A DNA stretch of 41,916 nt. Origin: Comamonadaceae bacterium (lineage in GTDB: Bacteria; Pseudomonadota; Gammaproteobacteria; Burkholderiales; Burkholderiaceae_C). Below the pieces are notes generated by a model that was given only the letters and a program-made list of their open reading frames with translations, did no database searches and was not told the origin of the DNA. The position numbers and the translations under genes are program-made. The stretch covers positions 1-41,916 of the forward strand of contig JANXSU010000154.1 in assembly GCA_025356545.1 (NCBI GenBank), written 5' to 3'. This document shows, piece after piece, positions 16,861 through 24,876 of the stretch (positions within the stretch are counted from its first letter, which is position 1; every line of letters begins with the position of its first letter).

Positions 16861-17255
16861 CTAGAGAAAACAAGGCCTTCCCCCTGTTCCTGGCGGCTTC
16901 TCTGCTGCTGGCTGCGGGACAGGCGAGCGCGCAAGACGTCAAGCGCGGAGAGAAACTGTTCACCGACTGCCGCGCCTGCCACGCCATCGACCCCGGCGCT
17001 CCCAATGCCCACAACGTCGGCCCATCGCTGGCCGGCATCATCGGTCGCAAGGCCGCGACGGTGGACGGGTACCGCTTCTCCCCGGCCATGAAGCGCAGCA
17101 ATATCACCTGGGACAAGGACACGCTGGTAGCCTTCATCGCCGACCCGCAGAAAGTGGTGCCTGCCAACCGCATGCCCTATGCCGGCATGCCCGACGTCAC
17201 GGACGTGAGCGACCCGATCGCTTACCTGGCACAGGCCGGGGGCAGCGCCAAATAG
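16848..17255 (+). CDS. cytochrome c family protein (small class I, periplasmic)
   Basis: The 135-residue protein has a signal peptide (FPLFLAASLLLAAGQASAQ), the haem site CRACH (~43-47), a GPSLAGIIGRKAA segment, and RMPYAGM supplying the axial methionine. The layout is that of small soluble cytochromes c that carry electrons in the periplasm. The ATG lies inside the antisense of the IS630 remnant, so the first residues (MLGGT) are probably not native. A purine-rich AAGAAGAGCAAG precedes the ATG and could act as a ribosome-binding site. The gene is markedly GC-rich compared with the DUF1345 gene before it. Confidence 0.85.
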   Translation: MLGGTRENKAFPLFLAASLLLAAGQASAQDVKRGEKLFTDCRACHAIDPGAPNAHNVGPSLAGIIGRKAATVDGYRFSPAMKRSNITWDKDTLVAFIADPQKVVPANRMPYAGMPDVTDVSDPIAYLAQAGGSAK

Positions 17256-17266
17256 GCGAACGGCGG

Positions 17267-18157
17267 TTAAATCCGCATCAAGTCTTGCAAGGCTTGGGGC
17301 ATCGCCCCATCGGGTTGAGAAAAAGTCTCAAGCATCTCAAAATGGTTCAGCCCAGCACCCCAGTGCAGAGTCAAATCGGTGTGCCGATCCGACAGGGCTT
17401 GCGCAAATTCAAGGGCTTGGCGCTTGAACTCGGGCGACTCCTGATCCCCGCACAACAGAGCCACCGGCATGGTGAAAGCGTCCAGGTGCCGCAACGGGCT
17501 CAAGGCTTGCAGGGTTTCTGGCGTGAAAGTTACGTATTGGCTGCGAGCCGACAGACTCACAGGTTCCAGCTCATACATGCCGCTGCAACACATCAGGCCG
17601 CAGATGGGCGTCTTTTCAAACCCCTCTTGGGCCCAGTTGTGCGTGGCCAAACAGGCGGCCAAGTGCGCGCCTGAAGAATGGCCGACGACATAAATTCGGT
17701 TTGGATTGGCACCCATGGCGGAGGCTTTTTGGGCGGTGAAGGCCAAGGCGCGTTGCAATTGTTCGGCCATAGTCAACAAGCGACCATTGACCTCGGTTAC
17801 CGCCGCAAAGTCGGGCACGACTACCTGCGCGCCGCGCTGGAGCAGCCATGCCACGCCCATCGCATAGTCTTGGGCCTGACCACGTCGCCATGCACCGCCG
17901 TGAATGAAAAAGACCAAGGGTGCATTCGGCGTTGCCTTCTGGGTTTGACTGGGGTACCAATCAAGGGCCTCTACCGCCGTCAGGCCATAGGCCATGCGCT
18001 GCACCTGGGTGCCTTGCGCCTTCACCAGCGCGCGCGCCTGGGCACTACGTTCGTCACAGCGCGTCATCACCTCAGTCATGTTGGGGGCATGCTGGGTTTG
18101 GTCGTACGCCCAGTCGAGTTGGTCTTGCGTTAAATCGCGCCAGTCCATGGCCCTCAT
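17267..18157 (-). CDS. alpha/beta hydrolase, kynurenine formamidase-like esterase
   Basis: This 296-residue protein has the oxyanion motif HGGAWRRG (~86-93), the nucleophile elbow GHSSGAH (~160-166), a late acid in LLCGDQESPEF and the catalytic histidine in GAGLNHFEM. HGGAW with GHSSG is typical of the arylformamidase/COG0657 esterases. Its ATG overlaps the stop of the TctC gene upstream (ATGA), so the binding protein and hydrolase are translationally coupled and probably act on the same compound. The start could also be MDWRDLTQ at 18148. Confidence 0.8.
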   Translation of the reverse strand: MRAMDWRDLTQDQLDWAYDQTQHAPNMTEVMTRCDERSAQARALVKAQGTQVQRMAYGLTAVEALDWYPSQTQKATPNAPLVFFIHGGAWRRGQAQDYAMGVAWLLQRGAQVVVPDFAAVTEVNGRLLTMAEQLQRALAFTAQKASAMGANPNRIYVVGHSSGAHLAACLATHNWAQEGFEKTPICGLMCCSGMYELEPVSLSARSQYVTFTPETLQALSPLRHLDAFTMPVALLCGDQESPEFKRQALEFAQALSDRHTDLTLHWGAGLNHFEMLETFSQPDGAMPQALQDLMRI

Positions 18158-19119
18158 TCGATCACCGCGCCCGAAGTTTTGATGGTGGCGCGGCGTGAGC
18201 GACTCTCGCTACGGATGTGGCCTCTAAACTCGTCCGGCCCCGCACCCACAAAGTCAAACGACTTGCCTTCAATCTCTTTGCTGCGAAAGTCAGACTCGCT
18301 GATCACGGCCAAGAGGTCGCGGTGCATGCGGTTTACCAAGGCGGGGGCAAAGCTGCTGGGCGCAAACACACCCATCCATACATTGGCGTCCACCTCGGGG
18401 AATCCCAACTCGGTCATGGTGGGCACGTCGGGGTAAGCGCTGTCACGCGTTTTGCCGCCATAGGCCAGCGGTTTGATGCGTTTGCTAGCCATGTGCGCAC
18501 GCGCCGACACAAGACCCGACCAAGTCAACTGCACCTCGCCACTCACCGCCGCCATCAGTGCTTGCGGGACGCCACGATACGGAATGTGCACGATGAACAC
18601 GCCTGCTTTTTGTTTGAGCATCTCAGTGGCGAGCTGGGGCTGGCTGCCGGGCCCATAAGACGCATAGGACAAGGACCCCGGTTTTGCTTTGGCCAAAGCC
18701 AGCAAATCTTTCAGGTTGTTGACGGGCAGGCTGGCGTTGGCGACCAGCATTTGGCTGAAGGCCACCAACTGCGTCACGGGTGAGAAGTCTTTCTCGGCGT
18801 CGTAGGGCAGCTTGCTGTAGAGGTGAGGGTTGATGGTGAAGGTGGCGTCGGTGGTGAACAACAGGGTGTGGTTGTCGGTTGATCGCGCCACTGCCTCGGT
18901 GCCAATCAAGGTGTTGGCACCAGGCCGGTTGTCAATGGTGACGGGCTGCTGCCACTTGTCTTGCAGGCGCTGGGCCAGGGCGCGCGCCATCACATCCACG
19001 CCGCCCCCAGCCGGGTAGGGAACGATCAGCTTGACCGGGCGATTGGGCCACTCTTGCGCCACCGCCGATCCTGCAACCGCACAGAGTGCCGCGAACAAAA
19101 CTACCGTCCAATGTTTCAT
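18154..19119 (-). CDS. Bug/TctC-family tripartite tricarboxylate transporter substrate-binding protein (1 of 5)
   Basis: The 321-residue protein has a signal peptide MKHWTVVLFAALCAVAGSAVAQ, then the family core WPNRPVKLIVPYPAGGGVDVMARALAQ, NRPGANTLIGTEAVA, the KLPYDAEKDF strand and HIPYRGVPQALMAAVSGEVQLTW. These periplasmic proteins bind carboxylates or small amides and deliver them to TctAB-type transporters, though most copies in Burkholderiales are orphans. No tctAB is adjacent here; the partner is the coupled hydrolase. The ligand cannot be told from sequence. The C-terminus (SESRSRRATIKTSGAVIE) is unusually basic. Confidence 0.9.
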   Translation of the reverse strand: MKHWTVVLFAALCAVAGSAVAQEWPNRPVKLIVPYPAGGGVDVMARALAQRLQDKWQQPVTIDNRPGANTLIGTEAVARSTDNHTLLFTTDATFTINPHLYSKLPYDAEKDFSPVTQLVAFSQMLVANASLPVNNLKDLLALAKAKPGSLSYASYGPGSQPQLATEMLKQKAGVFIVHIPYRGVPQALMAAVSGEVQLTWSGLVSARAHMASKRIKPLAYGGKTRDSAYPDVPTMTELGFPEVDANVWMGVFAPSSFAPALVNRMHRDLLAVISESDFRSKEIEGKSFDFVGAGPDEFRGHIRSESRSRRATIKTSGAVIE

Positions 19120-19210
19120 GCGTGTATCCTAAAGTTATTGCCGACTTTAATTGATATGAACCCATCAACAAAACTCACTCGCGCATCCTCACGGGTAGCG
19201 CTGTTTCGCT

Positions 19211-19423
19211 ATGAATAAGCTCGGCAAACAAAAGGATCGAGAGCTGCTCTACAAAGGCGTCTTCATCGCACTCATCGGCCTGGGCGTTCTGCTGTCACCG
19301 CAATTCATGAGCGCGTCGGCCATGCGGGACATGGTGTCCACATCATCGCTCGTAGGCTGGTTCGCACTGGTGCTGGGTGGGGGTTTTATCGTGCAGTACG
19401 CGCTGCGGAGGCGGGCCGAGTAA
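19211..19423 (+). CDS. small two-segment membrane protein
   Basis: This 70-residue protein has two hydrophobic stretches (GVFIALIGLGVLLSP and LVGWFALVLGGGFIVQYAL) between charged ends (MNKLGKQKDRELLYK; RRRAE), predicting a hairpin in the inner membrane with both ends in the cytoplasm. I do not recognise a named family. It is separated from the divergent TctC gene by 91 bases. A 20-codon ORF (19156-19218, MNPSTKLTRASSRVALFRYE) overlaps its start and could couple translation. Moderately sure it is real because of the clear topology. Confidence 0.6.
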   Translation: MNKLGKQKDRELLYKGVFIALIGLGVLLSPQFMSASAMRDMVSTSSLVGWFALVLGGGFIVQYALRRRAE

Positions 19424-19515
19424 CCTAGCAAACAACCTAGCGAAGATTGTGGGAGTGGAGTAAGCTGGCCAGGGGATTGGTGATCTACAAACAAACGGGT
19501 GAAGGCGTATTGAAC

Positions 19516-19986
19516 ATGAAATTCGTATCCAAAATTCTGTTGGCAAGTCTGCTGTGTGTTTCGACTTTGGTTCTCGCTGCGGGTGGCGAGTCACCGAGTA
19601 ATTTCAAACCTGAAGACCCGGTCATGAAGGCCTCCAGGGCGGCCATTGCAAACAAAGATTGGGGTGATGCACAGCAGATTTTGAAAACAGCTTTGGCAAG
19701 CAACCCCAACAACGCCGACTACCACAACTTGTACGCCTACTCAACTCGCAAAGGTGCAAATCCCGACATGGCGCTCGTCTTTAAACACTATGAAGAAGCC
19801 TTGCGCATTGACCCCAAACACCGCGATGCGCATGAGTACATCGGCGAGGCCTACCTGATGGTCAACCAACCCAACAAAGCCAAGGAACATCTTGCAGCGT
19901 TGGATAAATTGTGCTTCCTCCCCTGTGAGGAATACACCGATCTGAAGAAAGCCGTGGCCCAGTACGAGGCAAGCCGCAAGCCCTGA
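19516..19986 (+). CDS. periplasmic tetratricopeptide-repeat protein
   Basis: The start chosen is ATG 19516, giving about 156 residues with signal peptide MKFVSKILLASLLCVSTLVLAAG. The mature part holds two to three TPR-like helical hairpins: WGDAQQILKTALASNPNNADYHNLYAYS, MALVFKHYEEALRIDPKHRDAHEYIGEAYLMV and KAKEHLAALDKLC. Two cysteines (LCFLPCEEY) may form a disulfide. It probably acts as an exported scaffold protein. The neighbours give no clear hint of a partner. Confidence 0.75.
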   Translation: MKFVSKILLASLLCVSTLVLAAGGESPSNFKPEDPVMKASRAAIANKDWGDAQQILKTALASNPNNADYHNLYAYSTRKGANPDMALVFKHYEEALRIDPKHRDAHEYIGEAYLMVNQPNKAKEHLAALDKLCFLPCEEYTDLKKAVAQYEASRKP

Positions 19987-20044
19987 GCTGGGCTCGCGTG
20001 GCTAGGGGTCGTTCAGCCACCCGCAGGGTTGAGAGCCACTGACA

Positions 20045-21070
20045 TCACGACAACTCGCGGCGCACGATGGCAGCCCCATCGGCCAGCGCCTTGAGCTTGG
20101 CAAAGGCAGTAGCGCGTGGCAAATACTTCATGCCGCAGTCGGGCGCGGGGATCATGCGATCGGCACTGACATGCTTCAGGCCCGCACGAATGCGCACCGC
20201 CACATCTTCACCCGTCTCAATCTTGGGGCTGCCCAGATCAATCACGCCGAGCAAGATTTTCTTGTTCGACAAGTCCTTGAGCATGCCCAGATCAAGCGCC
20301 GGTTGTGCGCACTCGATGGAGATTTGGTGCGCGGTCGAATCCGCCAACTGCGTGAGGAATGAGTAGCCCGTTGGCTTTTGCCCCGGCACGACCGCCGCGT
20401 AACCGAAGCACAGGTGCACCACGGTCGGGATCGTTACCCCCTCTAGCGCGCGGTTGATGGCTTTGACCGCAAAGCGGTTGGCGGCCACCGGGTCGTTGCG
20501 CAGCCAGGGCTCGTCCAACTGAATCACATCGGCACCGGCGGCCTGCAGGTCAAGCACCTCCTGGTTGACCACTGCCGCAAAGGCCATGGCCATCTCGTCG
20601 ATGTCGCCGTAGAACTCGTTGTGCGCTTGCTGCGCCATAGTAAAGGGGCCAGGCAGCGTGATTTTGATCTGGCGATCGGTGTTGGCCCGCAGGAATTGCA
20701 AGTCACGCACCTCCACCGCATGGCGGCGCTTGATGGGTGCGTTCACGCGTGGCACGCGAACCTGACGTCCAGCGGCGTTGGTGATGACGGCGGGGTTGTC
20801 GGCGTCCACGCCTTCAAGTGCGGCGACAAAGTAGTTGGAGTAACTCTCGCGGCGCATTTCGCCGTCGGTGATGATGTCGATGCCCGCGCGCTCCATGTCG
20901 CGAATCGCGAGCAACGTAGCGTCGTCCTGCGCTTCTTTCAGGCGCTCAGGCGGGATGCGCCACAGCTCGTGCATATTGGCGCGTGGCACCACCTTAGAGA
21001 GCATAGCGCGATCAATCAGCCAATCAGGCTGGGGGTAACTTCCGACGACGGTGGTGGGGAGGATGAGCAT
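20045..21070 (-). CDS. cobalamin-independent methionine synthase (MetE C-terminal)-like methyltransferase
   Basis: The protein has about 341 residues from ATG 21070 (MLILPTTVVGSYPQPDWL); a GTG at 21085 adds five residues. It covers only the catalytic barrel of MetE: TTVVGSYP, ITDGEMRRESY, LPGPFTMA, DVIQLDEPWL, then the zinc ligands in VHLCFG, SIECAQP and PAPDCGMK (His/Cys, Glu, Cys). The N-terminal half of MetE is absent, as in the archaeal and stand-alone bacterial relatives that use other methyl donors. It would transfer a methyl group to a thiol via zinc. No methionine-pathway gene is adjacent. Confidence 0.8.
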   Translation of the reverse strand: MLILPTTVVGSYPQPDWLIDRAMLSKVVPRANMHELWRIPPERLKEAQDDATLLAIRDMERAGIDIITDGEMRRESYSNYFVAALEGVDADNPAVITNAAGRQVRVPRVNAPIKRRHAVEVRDLQFLRANTDRQIKITLPGPFTMAQQAHNEFYGDIDEMAMAFAAVVNQEVLDLQAAGADVIQLDEPWLRNDPVAANRFAVKAINRALEGVTIPTVVHLCFGYAAVVPGQKPTGYSFLTQLADSTAHQISIECAQPALDLGMLKDLSNKKILLGVIDLGSPKIETGEDVAVRIRAGLKHVSADRMIPAPDCGMKYLPRATAFAKLKALADGAAIVRRELS

Positions 21071-21089
21071 TGGGAATTTGTCCACTTAG

Positions 21090-23579
21090 TTAATTAAAAG
21101 CGCCTCGCGCGCTGGCAAGATCAATCTCACCTTTCAGCACTTTCTCGATGCCATCCTGCCGAAGTAGCTTCATTCCACCTGCAATTCCAGCGTGAGCGAT
21201 TTGTACGGCCGTAGCGCGTTCATGGATTAGCTGCTTAACGCTTGGGGAAGTTACCAAAAGCTCATGCAGGCCTAATCGCCCTTTGTAGCCGGCATTGCAA
21301 GCCGGGCAGCCTTTTGAGTTCACGGTGTAAAGTTTGAAAGCATCAGCTTCCCCAAGCGTTGCACGCCATACTTTGACCATTTCAATGGGATCCAGTTCAG
21401 TGCCAGCGCAATACTCGTGTGCCAGCTCCTCAATTTCATGATCAGTCGTAGTGCAGGGCTGTTTGCACTTCACGCAAAGCTTGCGAACGAGGCGTTGCGA
21501 CAGAATGCCGATCAGTGCATCGGCAAAGTTGAACGGATCCATGCCGAGGTCGAGCAGTCGCGTGATACTTTCAGCCGCGCTGTTGGTGTGCAGGGTCGAG
21601 AAGACGAGGTGGCCCGTGAGCGAAGCCTCAACGCCTACCTTGGCGGTTTCCTCATCGCGCATTTCACCGACCATGATGACATCTGGATCTGCACGCAGAA
21701 ACGCTCGCATCGCTGCGGCGAAAGTCCAACCTATTTTTGCGTTGACCTGAACCTGTCGCAGGCCCGGCTGCGTGATCTCGATGGGATCTTCGGCTGTCCA
21801 GATTTTTGTATTGGGCTGGTTGATATGGCGCAACATCGAGTGCAGCGTTGTCGTCTTGCCTGACCCCGTTGGGCCACAAACCAGAACCAGGCCATAGCTG
21901 CGGGCCACCATCTTTTTCATCTCGTCTAGGTTATGGGTGGACAGTCCGAGCTTATCAACGGGAAGTGGTTCGGCTCCGGCAAGAATGCGCAGCACGATGT
22001 CCTCGAGGTTGTTCGTCGTAGGAATGACCGCGACACGTAACTCAATGGCCATTCCGCCGTGGCGGCTGAAATCGATCTTGCCATCCTGAGCCTGTCGGCG
22101 TTCAGAAATATCTAGATCAGACATGATCTTGATTCGCGATACCAGCGAGCTACGATAAGTTGATTCCAGCTCCAGGTAGTTTGTCAATGCACCGTCTTTG
22201 CGAAAGCGGATCAGCAGATTGCGGTTGCCTGGATTGGCTTCGATGTGGATGTCAGAGGCACCTTGTGCGTGTGCATCCATGATCATTTTATTGACCAGCC
22301 GCACCATGGTGCTTTCGTTCACGCGTGACGCGGCCCCGTCGAACTGCACTGATTCCGCTGGCTTGGGCGATTCCCGCGACAGCTGGCCTGCCAGATCATG
22401 CATTTCGATCAAACTAAGTTCGGCATGTGCCCGAGCTGTCGAAGTCTGGGGAATCTCGACCGATCCATCCGTCGTCGGATCAAAGAAGAGGGCAGAGGTT
22501 TGACTATTTGGACTTGAGTACTCCTTGGCGATTCGTTCCTGTAGGTCGCTGGCAGCAGCCATGACCGGCACAATCGACAAGCCTGTAGAAAATCGAAGTT
22601 CCTGAGTGAAATCGATCGCTAACGGGTTTTCAACTGCGATCACAAGCGCACTGCTTGTGCGAAATAATGGCAGCATTTGGTGCTGTTTCGCGAAACTAGC
22701 CTGGGACAGTTTCAGTGCTTCGATGCTCACTTTGAACTCTCGCACGTCAATGAATGGAATACCCAGTTTGATGGCCAGGGCTTCCTGAATTTGTTGACGC
22801 GACACTGCGCCCATATTGACAAGGATCTCCCCAAGCGGCTGGGTACGGTTGCCCTTCTGCGCTAACAAGGCCTGATCGAGTTGGTATTGGGTGATCAGAT
22901 TGGCTTCCATAAGAACCTGGCCAATCCGGACATTCGGTCGACGCACCTGCTCCTTGATGGCCTTATCCAGCTCGAAGGGGGACACAATGGCACGCCGGCG
23001 TAAGAACTCGCCAAGCGGCTCGGCCCGCAAGGCAGCTTGCGTGTCAAGGGCCGTGGCGAGTGTGCGTGACGGCACGATATTGCCCTCAGCAAGCGCCTCT
23101 CCCAGTAGTGGTCCGATATTGACGGTTTTCAATGCTTCTGCAGGAATGAAGCATGACATCGTGGCGTCGCTGCCACTTTCTACGGGAAACAAAAATAGCC
23201 CCGCAGCCTCCTTGACAAATCCCTGTGTTTTCCCAGAGAAATCACTGCCGTCTTTGAAATGAATTCGGAAGTTTTTTTGCGTCGTCACATTCGCTGCGAT
23301 TCCTCCTACGCCTTCAATCGCAGCGGTGTCTAGCTGCAGCATGAGTGGCTGGGTGATCGTCACGATCCGCACTTTGTTAAGCGGGATATCTACCGGCTTG
23401 CTTAAGTTATGAAACTTGAGTGCAACAACCCCATTTGCAGGATCAAACCGCGCCAACTCACCCATCAGGTCCGGTCGGTCAATCATCCCTACAGCGCACT
23501 CGCGGCTACGCAGGCCCGTGACCCCATCGGTCGGCACATAAAACGGCGGCATTGGCCAGTGAAAATCTATAGACGTCAT
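21090..23579 (-). CDS. GspE/PilB-type secretion or pilus ATPase with MshEN domain (orphan)
   Basis: The start is ATG 23579 after GAGGACGA, giving 829 residues. The N-terminal ~150 residues (MTSIDFHWPM...CFIPAEALKTV) form a beta-rich extension I do not recognise. Residues ~185-280 are helical repeats ending in RIGQVLMEANLITQYQLDQALLAQ and PLGEILVNMGAVSRQQIQEALAIKLG, the two-part MshEN pattern that binds cyclic-di-GMP in relatives. The ATPase core has DIHIEA, Walker A GPTGSGKTTT (~569-578), AEDPIE, Walker B VIMVGEMRDEET and His-box TLHTNSAA. The C-terminus carries cysteine pairs (CVKCKQPC; CPACNAGYKG) for zinc. No pilin, PilC or PilQ gene is nearby. Confidence 0.9.
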   Translation of the reverse strand: MTSIDFHWPMPPFYVPTDGVTGLRSRECAVGMIDRPDLMGELARFDPANGVVALKFHNLSKPVDIPLNKVRIVTITQPLMLQLDTAAIEGVGGIAANVTTQKNFRIHFKDGSDFSGKTQGFVKEAAGLFLFPVESGSDATMSCFIPAEALKTVNIGPLLGEALAEGNIVPSRTLATALDTQAALRAEPLGEFLRRRAIVSPFELDKAIKEQVRRPNVRIGQVLMEANLITQYQLDQALLAQKGNRTQPLGEILVNMGAVSRQQIQEALAIKLGIPFIDVREFKVSIEALKLSQASFAKQHQMLPLFRTSSALVIAVENPLAIDFTQELRFSTGLSIVPVMAAASDLQERIAKEYSSPNSQTSALFFDPTTDGSVEIPQTSTARAHAELSLIEMHDLAGQLSRESPKPAESVQFDGAASRVNESTMVRLVNKMIMDAHAQGASDIHIEANPGNRNLLIRFRKDGALTNYLELESTYRSSLVSRIKIMSDLDISERRQAQDGKIDFSRHGGMAIELRVAVIPTTNNLEDIVLRILAGAEPLPVDKLGLSTHNLDEMKKMVARSYGLVLVCGPTGSGKTTTLHSMLRHINQPNTKIWTAEDPIEITQPGLRQVQVNAKIGWTFAAAMRAFLRADPDVIMVGEMRDEETAKVGVEASLTGHLVFSTLHTNSAAESITRLLDLGMDPFNFADALIGILSQRLVRKLCVKCKQPCTTTDHEIEELAHEYCAGTELDPIEMVKVWRATLGEADAFKLYTVNSKGCPACNAGYKGRLGLHELLVTSPSVKQLIHERATAVQIAHAGIAGGMKLLRQDGIEKVLKGEIDLASARGAFN

Positions 23580-23871
23580 TCTTTCGTCCTCACATTTAGA
23601 GCACTTCACCAATTACAAGCTAAATCAATCTGATCATCACAACAAGGCCTGTCTTCAATTGACGATGCTTTCATCTTACAGCGCCAGTGAAATCGGTCTT
23701 GCCTCGTTTTTCCGAATAGTTTGATATTCTTGTACAGGAACTCCACTCCATAACTGCCGCTCCCTAACTGCGAAACCCAAAATGGAAATTCAGCAGCTAA
23801 TTTATTTTCCAAAATCCTATTCTGGTCAGCAACAAATGACACGACTCAACTGACGGCCAAAGCCAAACACC
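23580..23871. other. AT-rich intergenic region between divergent pilB-like and tctC genes
   Basis: This 292-base stretch contains no convincing gene. The 78-codon minus-strand ORF in the track has no family signature and ignores the pilB start. The DNA is clearly more AT-rich than both sides, as expected for divergent promoters. I found no strong inverted repeat in it. Confidence 0.5.
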
Positions 23872-24861
23872 ATGAATAATTTCGAATACGCTCGTCAATT
23901 GAAACAACTACTTGTCGCATTGTGTGCAGGCCTGACCATCACCTGCGCCATAGCCCAAGGGACATTCCCCAACAAGCCGCTCACCATGGTCGTCGGCTTT
24001 GCACCCGGCGGCGGCACCGACATCGTGGCACGCATCATTGCAAGGCATTTAGGGGAAGAACTCGGGCAGGCCGTTTTGGTGGACAACAAGACCGGGGCCG
24101 GCGGCAACATCGCCACCGACTACGTGGCCCGCGCCGAACCGGATGGCTACACCCTACTGCTGGGCAGCGTGGGCTCTCTCACGGTGGCACCGCATCTGGT
24201 GGCCAAGCTGCCTTACCGACCGCTGATCGACTTGGCCCCCGTCACCATGGCGGTGGTGTTCCCCAATGTGTTGGTGGTGAACCCGGCCTTCCCGGCCAAG
24301 ACGCTGGCCGAGTACGTGAAACTGGCCAAAGACAAACCCGGCACAGTCACGCAAGCCTCGTCGGGCATCGGCGGCGCAGGCCATCTGGCGGGTGAGTTGC
24401 TGAAAATCCGCGCGGGCATTGACGCCATTCACGTTGCCTACAAAGGTGGTGGCCCGGGCATGTTGGCGGTGATGGGGGGCGAAGTTAACGCCTACTACGC
24501 CACGCCGGTATCGGCTGGGGCTCAGATCAAAAACGGCAAAGTCCGCGCGCTGGCGACCACCGGTTTGAAGCGCGACCGGCTCTTGCCCGATGTGCCCACG
24601 GTGGCCGAATCGGGCTACCCCGGTTATGAGGCGACCAACTGGTACGCCTATGTGGTGCCCGCCAAAACGCCCGCCGCCGTGGTCACGCGACTCAATCAGG
24701 CGTTGGTTAAAACGCTGACGAACCCAGACGTGGTGAGCGCCCTGCACAAACAAGGCTTAGACCCGAACCCCAGCACCCCTGCGGAGCTAGCGACCTTCAT
24801 GCAGCGCGAGTTTGATACTTGGGGCAAAGTGGTCAAGCAAGCGGGTATTAAGGCCGAGTAA
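23872..24861 (+). CDS. Bug/TctC-family substrate-binding protein (2 of 5)
   Basis: The 329-residue protein has an N-terminal signal segment (LLVALCAGLTITCAIAQ), then FPNKPLTMVVGFAPGGGTDIVARIIARHLGEELGQ, DNKTGAGGNIATDYVARAEPDGYTLLLG, VAYKGGGPGMLAVMGGEVNAYYA and LLPDVPTVAESGYPGYEATNWYA, all standard for the family. It is the first gene of the + strand catabolic run. It abuts the Ldh-family dehydrogenase with no gap (TAA then ATG), suggesting uptake of the dehydrogenase's substrate, a 2-hydroxy acid or similar. Confidence 0.92.
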   Translation: MNNFEYARQLKQLLVALCAGLTITCAIAQGTFPNKPLTMVVGFAPGGGTDIVARIIARHLGEELGQAVLVDNKTGAGGNIATDYVARAEPDGYTLLLGSVGSLTVAPHLVAKLPYRPLIDLAPVTMAVVFPNVLVVNPAFPAKTLAEYVKLAKDKPGTVTQASSGIGGAGHLAGELLKIRAGIDAIHVAYKGGGPGMLAVMGGEVNAYYATPVSAGAQIKNGKVRALATTGLKRDRLLPDVPTVAESGYPGYEATNWYAYVVPAKTPAAVVTRLNQALVKTLTNPDVVSALHKQGLDPNPSTPAELATFMQREFDTWGKVVKQAGIKAE

Positions 24862-24876
24862 ATGAGGATCCGCACT

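Noticed and set aside
23606-23842. 78-codon minus-strand ORF upstream of the pilB-like gene
   Set aside because: No homology recognised, AT-rich intergenic composition, and it overlaps the upstream region of the pilB-like gene.
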